From Paralithodes platypus (taxonomy: Eukaryota; Arthropoda; Malacostraca; Decapoda; Lithodidae): a DNA stretch of 64,000 nt. A program made the position numbers and the translations under genes. Positions 53,666 through 64,000 of this stretch are shown here, one piece after another. The notes under the pieces are model-generated. The model was not told where the DNA came from. It worked only from the letters and a program-made list of their open reading frames with translations, and searched no databases. The stretch is taken from contig CM064569.1 in the NCBI GenBank assembly GCA_032716605.1, positions 12,307,493 to 12,371,492 on the forward strand, given 5' to 3'. The first letter of the stretch is position 1, and each line of letters opens with the position of its first letter.

Positions 53666-54010
53666 ATGCTTGTTGGCATGGATTACAGGATAGGATCCAA
53701 TAGGAGGGTGTGAGGATGAGTTGTTATGGTGCTTTTAATCATAATGGTTTATAGCTATCCACTCTGTTATTCAGTACTGTCACTCATAAAAATCCATGGA
53801 CCCCCACGTAAATGCGTCAAGTAAAAAGTATTATTTATTATTTATTTTATTATTATTATTATATTTTGCTTGGTACCCTTTAAGACTGGATGCCAGTCAG
53901 AGTAAGGGGGGGGGGGGGGCATCCCCCTTAGGGCCGAATAGGAGGGTGAACAAGCAGTTAGGTAGTACGGTAGTTACCTTACCCCCACTTTTACCTCTAA
54001 ACTAAGATTC
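53666..54010. other. Stretch without a recognisable gene
   Basis: Contains an ATT-rich run (53830-53865) and a G-run (53907-53919). No gene. Confidence 0.5.
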
Positions 54011-54011
54011 C

Positions 54012-54124
<113 letters not shown>

Positions 54125-55389
54125 ATTATTAATATAATACGCACATAATACCACTCTCCCTATCTCTATCAAAATATGTATATTGTATAATAGCACCTAC
54201 GCTCCTACAGTATAAGCTAGTGTTTTTGTATTTGCCTTGGTTATGTTTTTTATGTATTATAATAATGTCTACCGAATATTTTAAATTGACAGTAGTTTAC
54301 TTCCGTTCTTTCGTATATGTTATTCCTGAATTTATATTAAATATTCCGTATTATCACTATATTAATTTTTGTATCCGTATAATATTTGTCTTCGTATAAT
54401 GCTTTGTGTTTAGAACGTGGCGGCCATCTATACAGTATAATGTGTTAGCAGTTTTACTCAGCCTTCCTTAACTATTCTTTCCTAAATCAATCCTACGATT
54501 ACCTTACTTCAAAGAACTCAATTTGTATACAATAAGCCTACTTGGTTTAATTAAACGAGGTTTAGACATTGACAAGGTTGGATATAGTGTTGGTTTACAG
54601 GATATATAAGTAAACTAGAACGGACTTACGCTGGCTGGTGCTTTATCATTAATATGATAGACCTAAATGTTCTTCTGGATCTGGGTTCTGGGATATATTC
54701 TGAATCGCCTCCTAATTTGAATCACGTCCTCCATGGTGCATATCCTATCTTCCCACCAACGTTCATGACAATCAGGTTTACATATATTTTTAGATATTAC
54801 CTTGGCATATAAATAACTAAGATGGCAAATCACATTTAAATATAACATTCCACCTTTGCAAGATTGGGTATAAAGGTTTGCCTTTCGGCAAATTATATAG
54901 TGAGACCTTTAATATATATTTATATAGCAACAACAAAAAGTTTCTCCTAATAGAGAATGCCAGTTTTGTCTCCAAAGTGACAGAGTACATTTGGTGGTCC
55001 ATACCTATCTGAATGTTAAGTTATTTTCATAGCAAATAACCATCTTAAAATGTAAATTACCATATCCACCCACCACGTCTGATTCTCTTGATTAATAAGA
55101 ACAACAAAACTAACCAGAGATTCGACCGTTTCTTTCGGCATTCCACCGTAGGAACCGGTATATATTCAAACGGTGAATGCAAGTAATATAATGTGGCAGA
55201 GAGGTGATAAGACAATAAGCGTCAAGCGCATAGAGAGGAAAAGGAAAGTAGAAGGAACAGAGGAAGTGAGTGAGAGAAAATAGAATACAAACAAAAATAT
55301 GTATGGCAAAATACATGCATAGGCGAACTTAAATAACGCAGGGAGAGAATGTGGAATTCGCAGATGGTTTTCTACATTTACGTATTCCA

Positions 55390-55418
55390 AATACACACAC
55401 ACACACACACACACACAG
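55390..55418. repeat. (CA)n microsatellite
   Basis: About 14 CA units inside the large inverted-repeat structure. A short GA array lies at 55745-55761. Confidence 0.95.
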
Positions 55419-56467
55419 ATACTCAGACCACACAGACCTTTGCGGTTCCAACTAGGTGGTTCGACCTTAATACTACTAGACAGGGACAGTTTATAGTGGA
55501 AGAATAGGACAGTAAAGTAGAAGGTTCTCTCCCCACCCTCCGCCCCCTCCGGCTAAAAAGCCGTACCGGAAAATATCGGTGAGGAAATGCCCACAAGGAA
55601 AGTTTTTATAGAGTATAGAAAGAAAATAGTTTGAAAGGTAAATTACACATGCCTACTGATTAATTAATTTTGATCCAATCTTCATCAGGTGAATGTCCAG
55701 TCTGTTCTTAAACGTATCAATTGAATTACTGTCGACCACCTCCAGAGAGAGAGAGAGAGAGGTCTACTGATAAGAGAGGGTATTTAATTTCCCCACTCTC
55801 ACCCATCCTCTAAACCCCCCTTTCTCTCCCCTCCACCCAGTCTGTTATGGAGCCACTCTGTCGCCACAGATAGCAGGAGAAAACACAAAAACAACTAGAA
55901 GTTACTCGGTAGAGCGCATATCTCCGCTTACGCTGGCGGAGGTATGTGCTTTACCGATCGCCTCCTAAATGGAATCACTTCTTCCTTGGTGCATATCCTA
56001 TCTGCTCAGGAACTTTCGTGAACATCGGTTGAGATTTCCTGTTTACAGACAAACAAAAATACAAACGAGGGTAAAATTCGACCAAGTGACTCTCACTCTC
56101 TCTCTCCTATGGGAGTCCATGAATGTGTACCTGACTGTTAGAATAATTTGCCATTCGTATCGTCCTGACCTGAAGTTTATATTTTCGTCTCCGTTTGTTT
56201 GTATGTTTGTTTGTAAACAAGGTATCTCACAAAGTGTTGAACCTACTTCAATTTAGGAATCGATCATGATCATATCCTAGAACCCAGATTCAGAAATCAG
56301 AAGAAAATTTAGGTCTATAATATTAATGGTAAAGAACCAGCCAGTGTAGGCGAAGGTATAGACTATGTGCTCTACCAAGTGCCCCTCTAGTTTACTTATG
56401 TATCCTGTAAACCAACACTATATTAAGCTAGCATATCCTAAGCCGACCTATCTAACCTAGCATATAC

Positions 56468-56885
56468 TTTGGAGATGGGCTGGTCTATCAGAATGTGAGT
56501 TGAGCATTCTCTGCCATACCCATAGCTTACTCTGACTGTTCCTTTTACTTTATATTTACTAGTTATCATATGACGGCGTCTTTTCCGTGGATTGATCTCC
56601 CTACTGCCAACCTCGATGTTGGCAGACTGGGAGCCAAAGCGTCACATTTTTCCTTTGCCCTTCAACTTTCCCTTCATAATTGTTGAGGGGCACAGGGCCT
56701 TGGGTGGGGCTTTGGTGTCCCAGGCGTTTCCACCCCCTCCTCAGCTCCTCGTCTGGAAGTGGCTTCGGTCACCTAAGCTTTCTTAGTGGTAAGCAGGGAG
56801 GGTTCTGGGGGCGGCGCTCGGTTATGGTCTTGGCCTTGCTCGGGACCTTGGGGCTGCTCGGTCAGACAGCCTGGGGAACAACAAC
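56468..56885 (+). mobile_element. SINE-like retroposon with (AAC)n tail and 14-bp TSD
   Basis: Bracketed by AACCTAGCATATAC at 56454-56467 and 56886-56899. It begins ttggagatgggctggtctat, the same start as the copy at 26194-26588, and ends cagcctggggaacaacaaca. Closely similar to 14347-14859. Confidence 0.88.
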
Positions 56886-56909
56886 AACCTAGCATATACC
56901 TTGCCTTAA

Positions 56910-57247
56910 GGGGGGATAGTTCACTAATATTTGCTCATAGTATTTTGTTTTATAATGTTATTAGTTTCTTCCCTAGACCTCCATCAAGCTTAAAAAAAAA
57001 CACTCCCCCAAGACAATCCTTCAAGATAAATTTTCACATTTTTCGAGAGAAAAATGTTTACAAGCTCGCTATTGCTCGCCAGGAAAAAATCGACACCTAA
57101 ATAACACGAACAGACTTAATATTGACAAAGAAATGGGGCGAAAGGTCTTAAAATTGCCAAACTAATGGGCCGAACGTCTTATAAACAGAAAACTAATGGG
57201 GCTAAACATGAGAAAGAAGGGGGGCCAGAAAAATGGCCCATCTCCCC
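56910..57247 (+). mobile_element. GGGG-TTAA family element, 338 bp
   Basis: TTAA at 56906-56909 and 57248-57251; left end GGGGGGATAGTTCAC and inverted right end GGGGAGATGGGCCAT. Family landmarks: ttcttccctagacctccatc, gctcgctattgctcgccagg, atggggcgaaaggtcttaaa and aacatgagaaagaagggggg. No coding capacity. Confidence 0.9.
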
Positions 57248-57549
57248 TTAACCTCGTATAATTTAGCCGAGTAGTCCTATTGTAAACAGATTAGGTTCTC
57301 TGAGGTAAGGTAATCGTAGGGTAGGTTTAAGAAAGACTCAGTAGAACTATTAACACATTAATTTATGTAATTTAGGTGGTTGCCATATTCTAAGGCTAAA
57401 CCTTATAAGAAGCAGAATACATTATATGGATAAAGGAAAAGGACTTATTGATATTAGGGAATATTAAATAGAAATACACGAATAATATACAAGATAATGG
57501 AATTAAATTGCAGAATAATGATGAAATACAGTAGAAACTTATATAACTC

Positions 57550-58960
57550 TTATATATCTAAGGTCTTCGATATGTCTTGCGCAATAGAAAAGGTCTCACC
57601 GAAGTCCCGAAACGAGGATGACCAGGAGTTGGTAAGATATGAAAGAAGATCTCCAGTAGAGCGACCCTTAAGAAAGCCATACTGGCGATCTGAAGTATAT
57701 TATGAGAAGAGAAATGCTTTAAAAATTTTGAAAATTCAAAAACTTTAGAGATACAAGAGATGAAAGCAATAGGAACAGGTTGAATGAGAGCAAACTTACA
57801 GCAAGAAGGGAAGACGTTAGAGGAGAGACAGAGACAAAAGAGTTTGCCTAAGCAGGGAGTCAGCACAGAAGAACAGTCTTTGAGTACAACAGGAGGAACA
57901 CCATCCGGACCGTACGCCTTGTTAGTAATAAGCCCAGAGAGGGTAGAAAGTACATCTTTAGAAGAGATTGGATAATAGGCTTAAGTAGGAGATAGGTGGG
58001 TGGAGAGGGAGGAATAGCACCGGAATCACCCAAGGTGGAGTTTTTATTGAAAGTTTCAGCGAAGAGTTCAGCTTTGTCAGAGGAAGAAGTGATGGTTGTG
58101 CCATCAGAGTGGAAAAGGAGAGGGAATGACGAGGAAGAAAAAGTGTTGGAAAGGGTTTGGGCTAGATGCCAGAAAGCCTGGGAAGAGCTAGAGTTGGATA
58201 GTTCAGTGCATTTATTATTGATGAAAGCGGCGTGTTTGGCAAGACGAAGAACAGATTTGGCTTGATTCCGGGTAGAAACATAGGAAGAATGAGATACTTG
58301 AGTTTGAAGGCATCGGTACGGTTGGAATGCTTCGTACTTATTGCAGACAGCAGTAGAACAAGCGGGAAAAAACCAAGATTTGTTTGCATTAGTCTGAGAT
58401 GAAGAAAATGGAATGTATGCCTCCATGCCCAGGATTACCTCGGTAATGCATTCAGCACTCTCCGAGGGTCCCCGGCCACGGAAGCCAAAATCATTCCATG
58501 GGAAAATAAAGAAGTACTGCTGGAGAGCCTCATAGTCGGCAGCGCCAAAGTGCCACAAGCGCCGCCGGCTAGGAGGATCAGGTGGCCGAACTGGAGAGAT
58601 AGGACAGGTGACAGAAATAAGTTATGGTCGGAGGAGCCCAAAGGAGAAAAAGGATTTACAGTATACGAAGAAGGGTTAGAAGTTACAAACAAGTCAAGAA
58701 TGTTGGGCCGATCTCCGAGGCGATCCGGGATACAAGTAGGTTGCTGAACCAACTGCTCTAGGTCATTTAGGATAGAAAAGACATACGCTTGTTCACCAGG
58801 TTGGTCAGTAGAATGAGAGGAGAGCCATCGGCGGTGGTGAACGTTGAAATCTCCTAAGATGGAGATTTCAGAGGAAGGAGAAATGGACAGAATGTGTTCC
58901 ACTTTAGAGTTTAGATAATCAAAGAATTTGGGAAAGTCGGTAGAGTTAGGGGAAAGATAG
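57550..58960 (-). pseudogene. Jockey-like LINE with endonuclease domain
   Basis: The minus strand begins inside the endonuclease: [20 protein letters not shown] (GDFN motif), [34 protein letters not shown] and [15 protein letters not shown] (SDHN motif), the late motifs of the AP-type endonuclease. It continues through the inter-domain segment (RNQAKSVLRLAKHAAFINNK, FAETFNKNSTLGDSGAIPPS) into the start of RT, and breaks off in the first catalytic motif region near 57550. A frame change occurs near 58500 and there is an internal stop. This is the homolog with the empty site for the MITE at 4206. The 5' end at 58960 abuts the tail of another LINE. Confidence 0.88.
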
Positions 58961-59666
58961 TCTATCTATCTATTGTATTGCCTGATGCCGTGATCCCCGA
59001 AGGGATGGCCACGACCGAAACGCCCCCATGCACCTCTGTCCCCAGTCAGTCTACGCCCCTCCTCCCAACCACATCGCCTTCATTCATATACTTCTTCACT
59101 CTATCCTTCCACCTCTCTCTCAGTTTACCTGTCCCTCTCTGTCCTTCCACCTCGCTCTCATACACCCTCTTAATCATTTTCTCGCTTCCCATACGTTCCA
59201 TATGACCAAACCATCTCAAGGTGTTCCTTTTCACACTTTCCAGCACACATCTACCTCCACACCACGCCTCCCTCATATTTCTTTATTCATTTGTCTATCT
59301 CTCCATGTAACTATGCACGCACTTCTCAAGTAACTAATTTCCACCCCTCTCACTCTTGGTCTGAGTCTCTCCACCAACGTCCATGCTTCACTTCCGTAAG
59401 TCAATGTCGGGATTACCACGCTAACATGCAAGGGCTTCTTCACTTCCATGCTGACCACCCTATTTCTTGTTACTGCTTTCAACGTTCCTACAGCCCTCTT
59501 CCCCTGTTGTACCCTCTCCCGCAGTTCTTCATCCATACTCCCATCTTTATTCAACACATTGCCCTGATACTTAATGAGCTGACAATCTCCATAGCCTGAC
59601 CATTCAACTTCACCTCACACTCTGTGGCTTCACCCCTTTCGAAGATCATAACCTTGCTCTTCCCCG
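58961..59666 (-). pseudogene. Microsatellite-tailed LINE, 3' part
   Basis: The 3' tail tctatctatctattgtattg lies at 58961-58982. On the minus strand the last RT portion and C-terminal tail are read: LNKDGSMDEELRERVQQGKR, TLTYGSEAWTLVERLRPRVR, then (shifted) RNTLRWFGHMERMGSEKMIK and LRERWKDRVKKYMNEG. Highly similar to 31452-32661. It lies immediately next to the jockey copy, so it probably inserted there or marks its 5' truncation. No clear target duplication found. Confidence 0.82.
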
Positions 59667-60470
59667 CACAGAACAGCACACAAATATTTAGTTTGACAAT
59701 GACAGGAAAGTTATAGCCATAAAGTTGAGAATTCAGAGGAGTTGATATCGGGAACACGAGAGCAAGTAGCTTTGTTGTGCACCTACGCACAACATCCGCC
59801 TTTGGCTTTGAAACTAGGATAGAGAAAGTAGGAGGATACAGAGATGGGGCTGCTGGCAGTTGCTTCAGACACCTGAGTCTCACACCCACTAAATAGGTCC
59901 GCTCTGGCTGGGATAGAAGCCAGGTCAAGCAGATTTACACATGAGCGTGCTTGCCACTCGATTGCCGCGGCTCCAATGTTGAATACAATTATCTAGCACT
60001 AGCCTCAATAAAATGCATGATTGTAGCCAAAACAATAAGGGTGACCCACGGTCGGGAGGTTCATGGTCAATGCATGAACTGTTAACACGCATTCTATATT
60101 TGATTGTTGTTACAGGAATGAATGGAGAAAGTTTGTTAGGAAGAACATGTGAAGGTATTTGTATCCTTATAATTGACAAACCTGGAAGGTCATCATCCCC
60201 GATGTTGTGAAGAGACTTTGTTGTGGAAGTGTATATCATCTGAGGTGAAGCCAATGATATTGAGGCCTGGTGAATGGATGCTGAGTGTTGTTCCGAATGT
60301 TAGTGTGCTTGCTTTTGGCAGGTGATTATTATATGCATTCTCTCCCTGTCTTCATTGTTCCCTTTCTAATCCTCCCTACCTATTTGACGGGAATGAAGGA
60401 TTGGCTATTGACTGTCTGACTGCCTGTTACACTTTCTGTGGTAGCATTAGCATGATAAGTGGTGCTGTCT
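59667..60470. other. Stretch without a recognisable gene
   Basis: Short frames only. The words catctgaggtgaagccaatg (60237) recur near the window end (63952, catcagaggtgaagccagtg), so part is a dispersed repeat. The inverted word tggctgggatagaagccag occurs near 59908. Confidence 0.5.
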
Positions 60471-60471
60471 G

Positions 60472-61264
60472 CATACATACATACATGAAATGTTAAGACT
60501 GAGTCCTTCACACATACGTGCAGTTTTAGTTTCTTGTCCTAATGGCGGCGTTTCAGGCAACCCTGTTAAGGGCTGCTTCACTTGTCAAGTTTTCGATTCG
60601 AGATCGGCACGTATAGTCCGATCCCAGGTCTTCCTTGGTCCACTCATTGGTGCAGCTCCAACCACAATCACAGACCTTCATCTTTTCACCCAATTTTGTT
60701 CATCCATTCTCTCCACATGCCCATACCATTCCAGTCTACTTGTATGCATCTCCTCGCTAATACTCTTTATACCTAAGCGTCTCTTCATCATTAGTTATTC
60801 TATCCTGCAGTTTGGCCCCACACATCCATCTCACCATTCTCATCTCATTACGTTCCATTCTGTTGACATCCTCTACTTTAACGGCCCATGTTTCTGAGGC
60901 ATACGTCATTGCACTTCTAACACATGAGGCTTACACCTATCCCTTCAGGGGGAGAAACATTCTTGTCATGGTCAGCAGTTCTCTGAACTTCCCCCAGCCA
61001 CATCTAATTCTAGCGGCAGTGGCAGCCTCGGCCCCACCACCGGCAGAGATGGTATCTCCTAGGTAATAAAACTTGTCCACCAGCTCCAATGACTCATTTC
61101 CAAAATTCACAGCCACAGGATCATTTATCACAAGCTCGCCCTTGCACACTACGCACTCAAATTTCTTGATTTCTGACTCATCCTTCGGCAGGGGTCCTTT
61201 TATTCTACTACAGCGTATACTCCCACGGTTCACCCAACATCGACAGACTATTCCAGCTGATTGA
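60472..61264 (-). pseudogene. Microsatellite-tailed LINE, C-terminal part, second family
   Basis: The tail is (CATA)n at 60472-60485. The minus strand encodes FECVVCKGELVINDPVAVNF, LVDKFYYLGDTISAGGGAEA and RIRCGWGKFRELL. It then continues, with a frameshift, SCVRSAMTYASETWAVKVED, MERNEMRMVRWMCGAKLQDR and SRLEWYGHVERMDEQNWVKR. This is the conserved region after the RT catalytic domain of LINEs in the same broad group as the three TATC-tailed copies, but a different family. 5'-truncated. Confidence 0.82.
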
Positions 61265-62515
61265 TTTGTGCGACCGACCGACTATTATTATCTAAACCTT
61301 TAGGAATTAATAATTACTAAAAGACAAGAAATTGAACATGGGTGCATGAGCCAATCAGCAAGAATAATTGACATCTAGGTGAGCCGTTCTCACCTCAGCA
61401 TCCTGAAGCGGAGTATAGTGATCCAGCAGCGCACATAGTGGTCACCTTAACAATACCCAACAGGGTTTTACAAACTAATGGTCCTCCAGATATTATCTGC
61501 CATCACTCACAGTGCATTCGGTTTATGAATACGCATATATATATATTAATAATTACCGGTATATAAAGTGATAGTCTCTTATTAAACTTATACGTTTTAC
61601 TGCACATATATAATTACCTTTGCATAGATTTAATTATGTAATATTAAACATTAACTTAGTTATATCAGCATTTGAACCACACACACATATGCAGCTGCCA
61701 CGCGGATGAGGTTGCGGCCATCCCCTTTATACCGAATTACAATATAATTATGGTCTTTTCAGGCCTAGTGTGGTTGCAAAATTCAGTATATCTTAAACAG
61801 ATCCTACGCATGTTTTTCTCTTCCAGACGCCAATAGGTATAAGTCATTACATGACTGGTTGTCAAAATATCAGTGGATAAATATTTTTCATGAGCTATCC
61901 TGGCAAGCTTTAACGCGCTGAGTTAGTTGTGAAAGATAATAATTGGTAGAAAGTGCGGTCCCTGTGACTCCTGCCAAGCCAATATTCCTACGCAGAGAGA
62001 GAGAGAGAGATGGCTATAGCCATAACATATATTGATATGCGCGAGCATACAGTGAAATATTAGTGTTTATCGAAACACAAGTGTGTGTGTCTTTGAAAGA
62101 CCATATTAGCATTCTTGATTAAAAAGCTTCCTAGAGTAATAATTAATGTAATATGGGAAGCCATACTATTCAGTTGTTAGTAAAGAAGGGAGAGAAGGAT
62201 ACATAAATAAATATTCCATGCTCCTAAATTCATGAAAATGCGATACGGCTAATTCGCTCATAGTACTGGGTTAGATGTATTGTGAAGAAAGTGTAATGGT
62301 AAGGATAGACATAGATGCTATAAGTTATAATTGGAGTGATGAATATTTCATGTGAGTCGGGCAAACCTCGTACCCCTAGGTATTCCTAGAGAGGTATGAG
62401 GAGCCAAAACACAAATGGTGCAAATCGACAATAAAAATTAAGAGCCCAACATTAACCCCAAGAAGGGCAAATGCACATCAGCTAAGGAAAATACTAATCT
62501 ATAATGTGGATATAT
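61265..62515. other. Long AT-rich stretch without a recognisable gene
   Basis: No domain, tRNA or clear repeat boundary seen. A GA array is at 61997-62010 and a TA run near 61536-61546. Confidence 0.5.
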
Positions 62516-62583
62516 ATTGATAGATAGATATAGATAGATAAATAGATAGATACATAGATAGATAAATAGATAGATAGATCGAT
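62516..62583. repeat. (GATA)n microsatellite
   Basis: Imperfect GATA array with a few AATA and CATA variants. Confidence 0.95.
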
Positions 62584-62802
62584 ATATAGTGTGAGTTAAA
62601 GAGTGAGAAAGAGCTGTCTTACTAAATAGACAGGGAATATAGCAATCCCTACAAATCGGTTTGCAAATAATAATATAACATAAACTAATATTTCTTAAAG
62701 GTAGATTTCACAAAAAAAGTTGTTTACATCGTAATTAATATCATGAGATATAACGGTAACCATAAACCTGGTGAAATAATTCACGTAACCATTCCTAGAT
62801 TC

Positions 62803-62822
62803 CCCCCCCCCCCCCCCCCCCA
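62803..62822. repeat. polyC run
   Basis: About 19 C residues followed by a short CA-rich stretch. Confidence 0.95.
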
Positions 62823-62854
62823 CCCACACACACACATCATTTACTCCCTGTAGC

Positions 62855-63020
62855 CCCTACCTCTCCATCCCAGCAAATCTAACGACGCCATCTATGGGAC
62901 ATAATATGAAACAGATTCAGGGTGGGGAGAGCGAGTGATCTTACTAATATCAGAGCGAAACATCCCAGCGAAATTACCATTAGGTGGCCAAGTCGGAAAG
63001 GTGACCGACTGTACAGTCAC
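62855..63020 (-). repeat. Dispersed repeat, inverted copy of 53497-53665
   Basis: See 53497-53665; landmarks cgccatctatggg, gtgatcttactaat, cattaggtggcc and gtgaccgactg are shared in inverse order. Confidence 0.65.
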
Positions 63021-64000
63021 TTATACAAATTCGTGGACTTATATTTTTCTTTGTGCAATTATAACTCTTTGCATTGCTTTTTGGATGGAACTTGCTTGTT
63101 AATAAATAGTACATATAGTTGTATAATTGATGTATAAAAAATTATACCCATAATTTGTATTCCAGAGATATTTACTTTCATAATTAGAAATAGGTGAGGA
63201 CCACGATTTTATTTATATGTACAGTAGCCCAACTAAGTTTTGCGGCAACATATTAGGTATGTGGCACCTGTCTAGTTTGTGCTCCCATCCCAAGCCCGTG
63301 TGGTCTCGTCTAGCAGAGACCCGTGGTGACAGACACCGTGTCAGTCTAGGCAGGCCCCACCGCCTGCACTAGTAGCTACAGCCACGGCACACAGTACTAG
63401 CACACGCTGGGCGCAACATATGACAATATTGCTATCATTATTTGTTTGTATAATAATAGAAGGTTCTCTCTCTCTCTCTTTCTCTCTTAATATAAATAGA
63501 TTTACGCGCGACAAACTGTGTAGATAAGCACACACACACACACACACACACACACCCACACCAGAATGGTAAGCGTCACTACTTTATAGATCCACATTGT
63601 ATACAGAACTTAAAATGAACACAATAAGTTGCATAAATTGTTATTGTATAATCTATTATACACTTGTTAGTGATTGTTTTAATAAGAGCCCCGGCCTCCT
63701 TAATTCAGAAAGTGATCGAGAAACGGGTAGTCAATTTCTACATCTATTTCCTGATCTACTCATATATTTGTTTTGTTCTTTATAATATGTTATGCGGTCA
63801 GGATTAGCTCCAAGTTCTCTGACACCGGGTATAGATTTTATGAGTTATCCTAAACGTTTATATGCATCAACTGTATTAGTTGTTGCTCAATAAAATGTAA
63901 TTTTATATAGCTAAATGACTAAAAGACTTAATTTGTCCGAACGTTTATTGCATCAGAGGTGAAGCCAGTGATTTTGGGGGCTAATAAGTGATTGAGGTTT
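63021..64000. other. Mostly unassigned, with CT and CA microsatellites
   Basis: CT-rich array at 63464-63487 and CA array at 63530-63554. No defensible gene. The end (63940-64000) resembles 60230-60290. Confidence 0.55.

Larger units (their letters stand above)
54230..57545. repeat. Large inverted-repeat structure with arms of about 0.5 kb
   Basis: The left arm, about 54230-54700, is inverted on the right side at about 57545-57252, 56905-56900 and 56453-56258. Paired landmarks are tcctacgattaccttac, acaataagcctact (right: acaataggactact), tatagtgttggtttacagga, cgctggctggtgcttta (right: cactggctggttcttta) and ctgggttctgggatata. The right arm is broken by a retroposon (56468-56885) and a TTAA element (56910-57247). 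The interior (54800-56250) has no protein domain that I recognise. It includes a short hairpin at 55911-55960 (cggtagagcgcatatctccgc and its near-inverse), a CA array and a GA array. A diverged direct copy of 54690-54780 lies at 55950-56045. Confidence 0.75.

Overview
This window is eukaryotic repeat DNA, most likely from an arthropod and plausibly a decapod crustacean. The grounds are very dense simple repeats (AC, TA, CT, GATA, polyC), many jockey/CR1-like LINEs, BEL/Pao and Ty3/gypsy elements, and a minisatellite built on TTAGG-like words. I found no host protein-coding gene that I can defend. Almost every convincing reading frame belongs to a retroelement, and nearly all of those frames are broken. 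The species call is inference.

Layout. 1-3.5 kb: fragments of three LINEs, a 77-bp tandem repeat and microsatellites. 3.5-6.1 kb: a jockey-like LINE inserted into a small TTAA-flanked inverted-repeat element, with a second copy of that element inside the LINE. 7-15.2 kb: a run of short non-autonomous DNA transposons flanked by TTAA, some nested or chained end to end, plus a SINE-like retroposon with a target-site duplication (TSD). 15.6-25.6 kb: more of the same families, a 16-bp and a 38-bp minisatellite, LINE fragments and a 219-bp near-perfect hairpin. 25.7-31.4 kb: a truncated LTR retrotransposon whose pol order (protease, integrase, then the pre-RT segment) is that of Gmr1-type gypsy elements; a TTAA element splits its gag zinc knuckle. 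31.4-34.7 kb: two more LINEs and a tRNA-like unit with intact A and B boxes.

35.18-52.64 kb is one Ty3/gypsy element on the minus strand (2.05-kb LTRs, 5-bp TSD ATGAT). Its gag is split by a complete 7.8-kb BEL/Pao element (about 0.59-kb LTRs, TSD GTACT). One TTAA element sits in the gypsy 5' LTR and another in the BEL pol frame. Homologous sequence without the insert exists in this window for the LTR insertion.

52.6-64 kb: dispersed repeats, a long CT tract, a large inverted-repeat structure at 54.2-57.5 kb with two later insertions in its right arm, a jockey copy that retains the endonuclease domain, and two further microsatellite-tailed LINEs.

The main theme is the TTAA target site. At least seven terminal-inverted-repeat families, in well over a dozen copies, end at TTAA or a one-base variant. 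This is the signature of piggyBac-superfamily transposition, but no piggyBac transposase frame is visible, so the enzyme must act from elsewhere or is extinct. Several insertions can be read against an empty homologous site inside the window, which gives a relative order of events.
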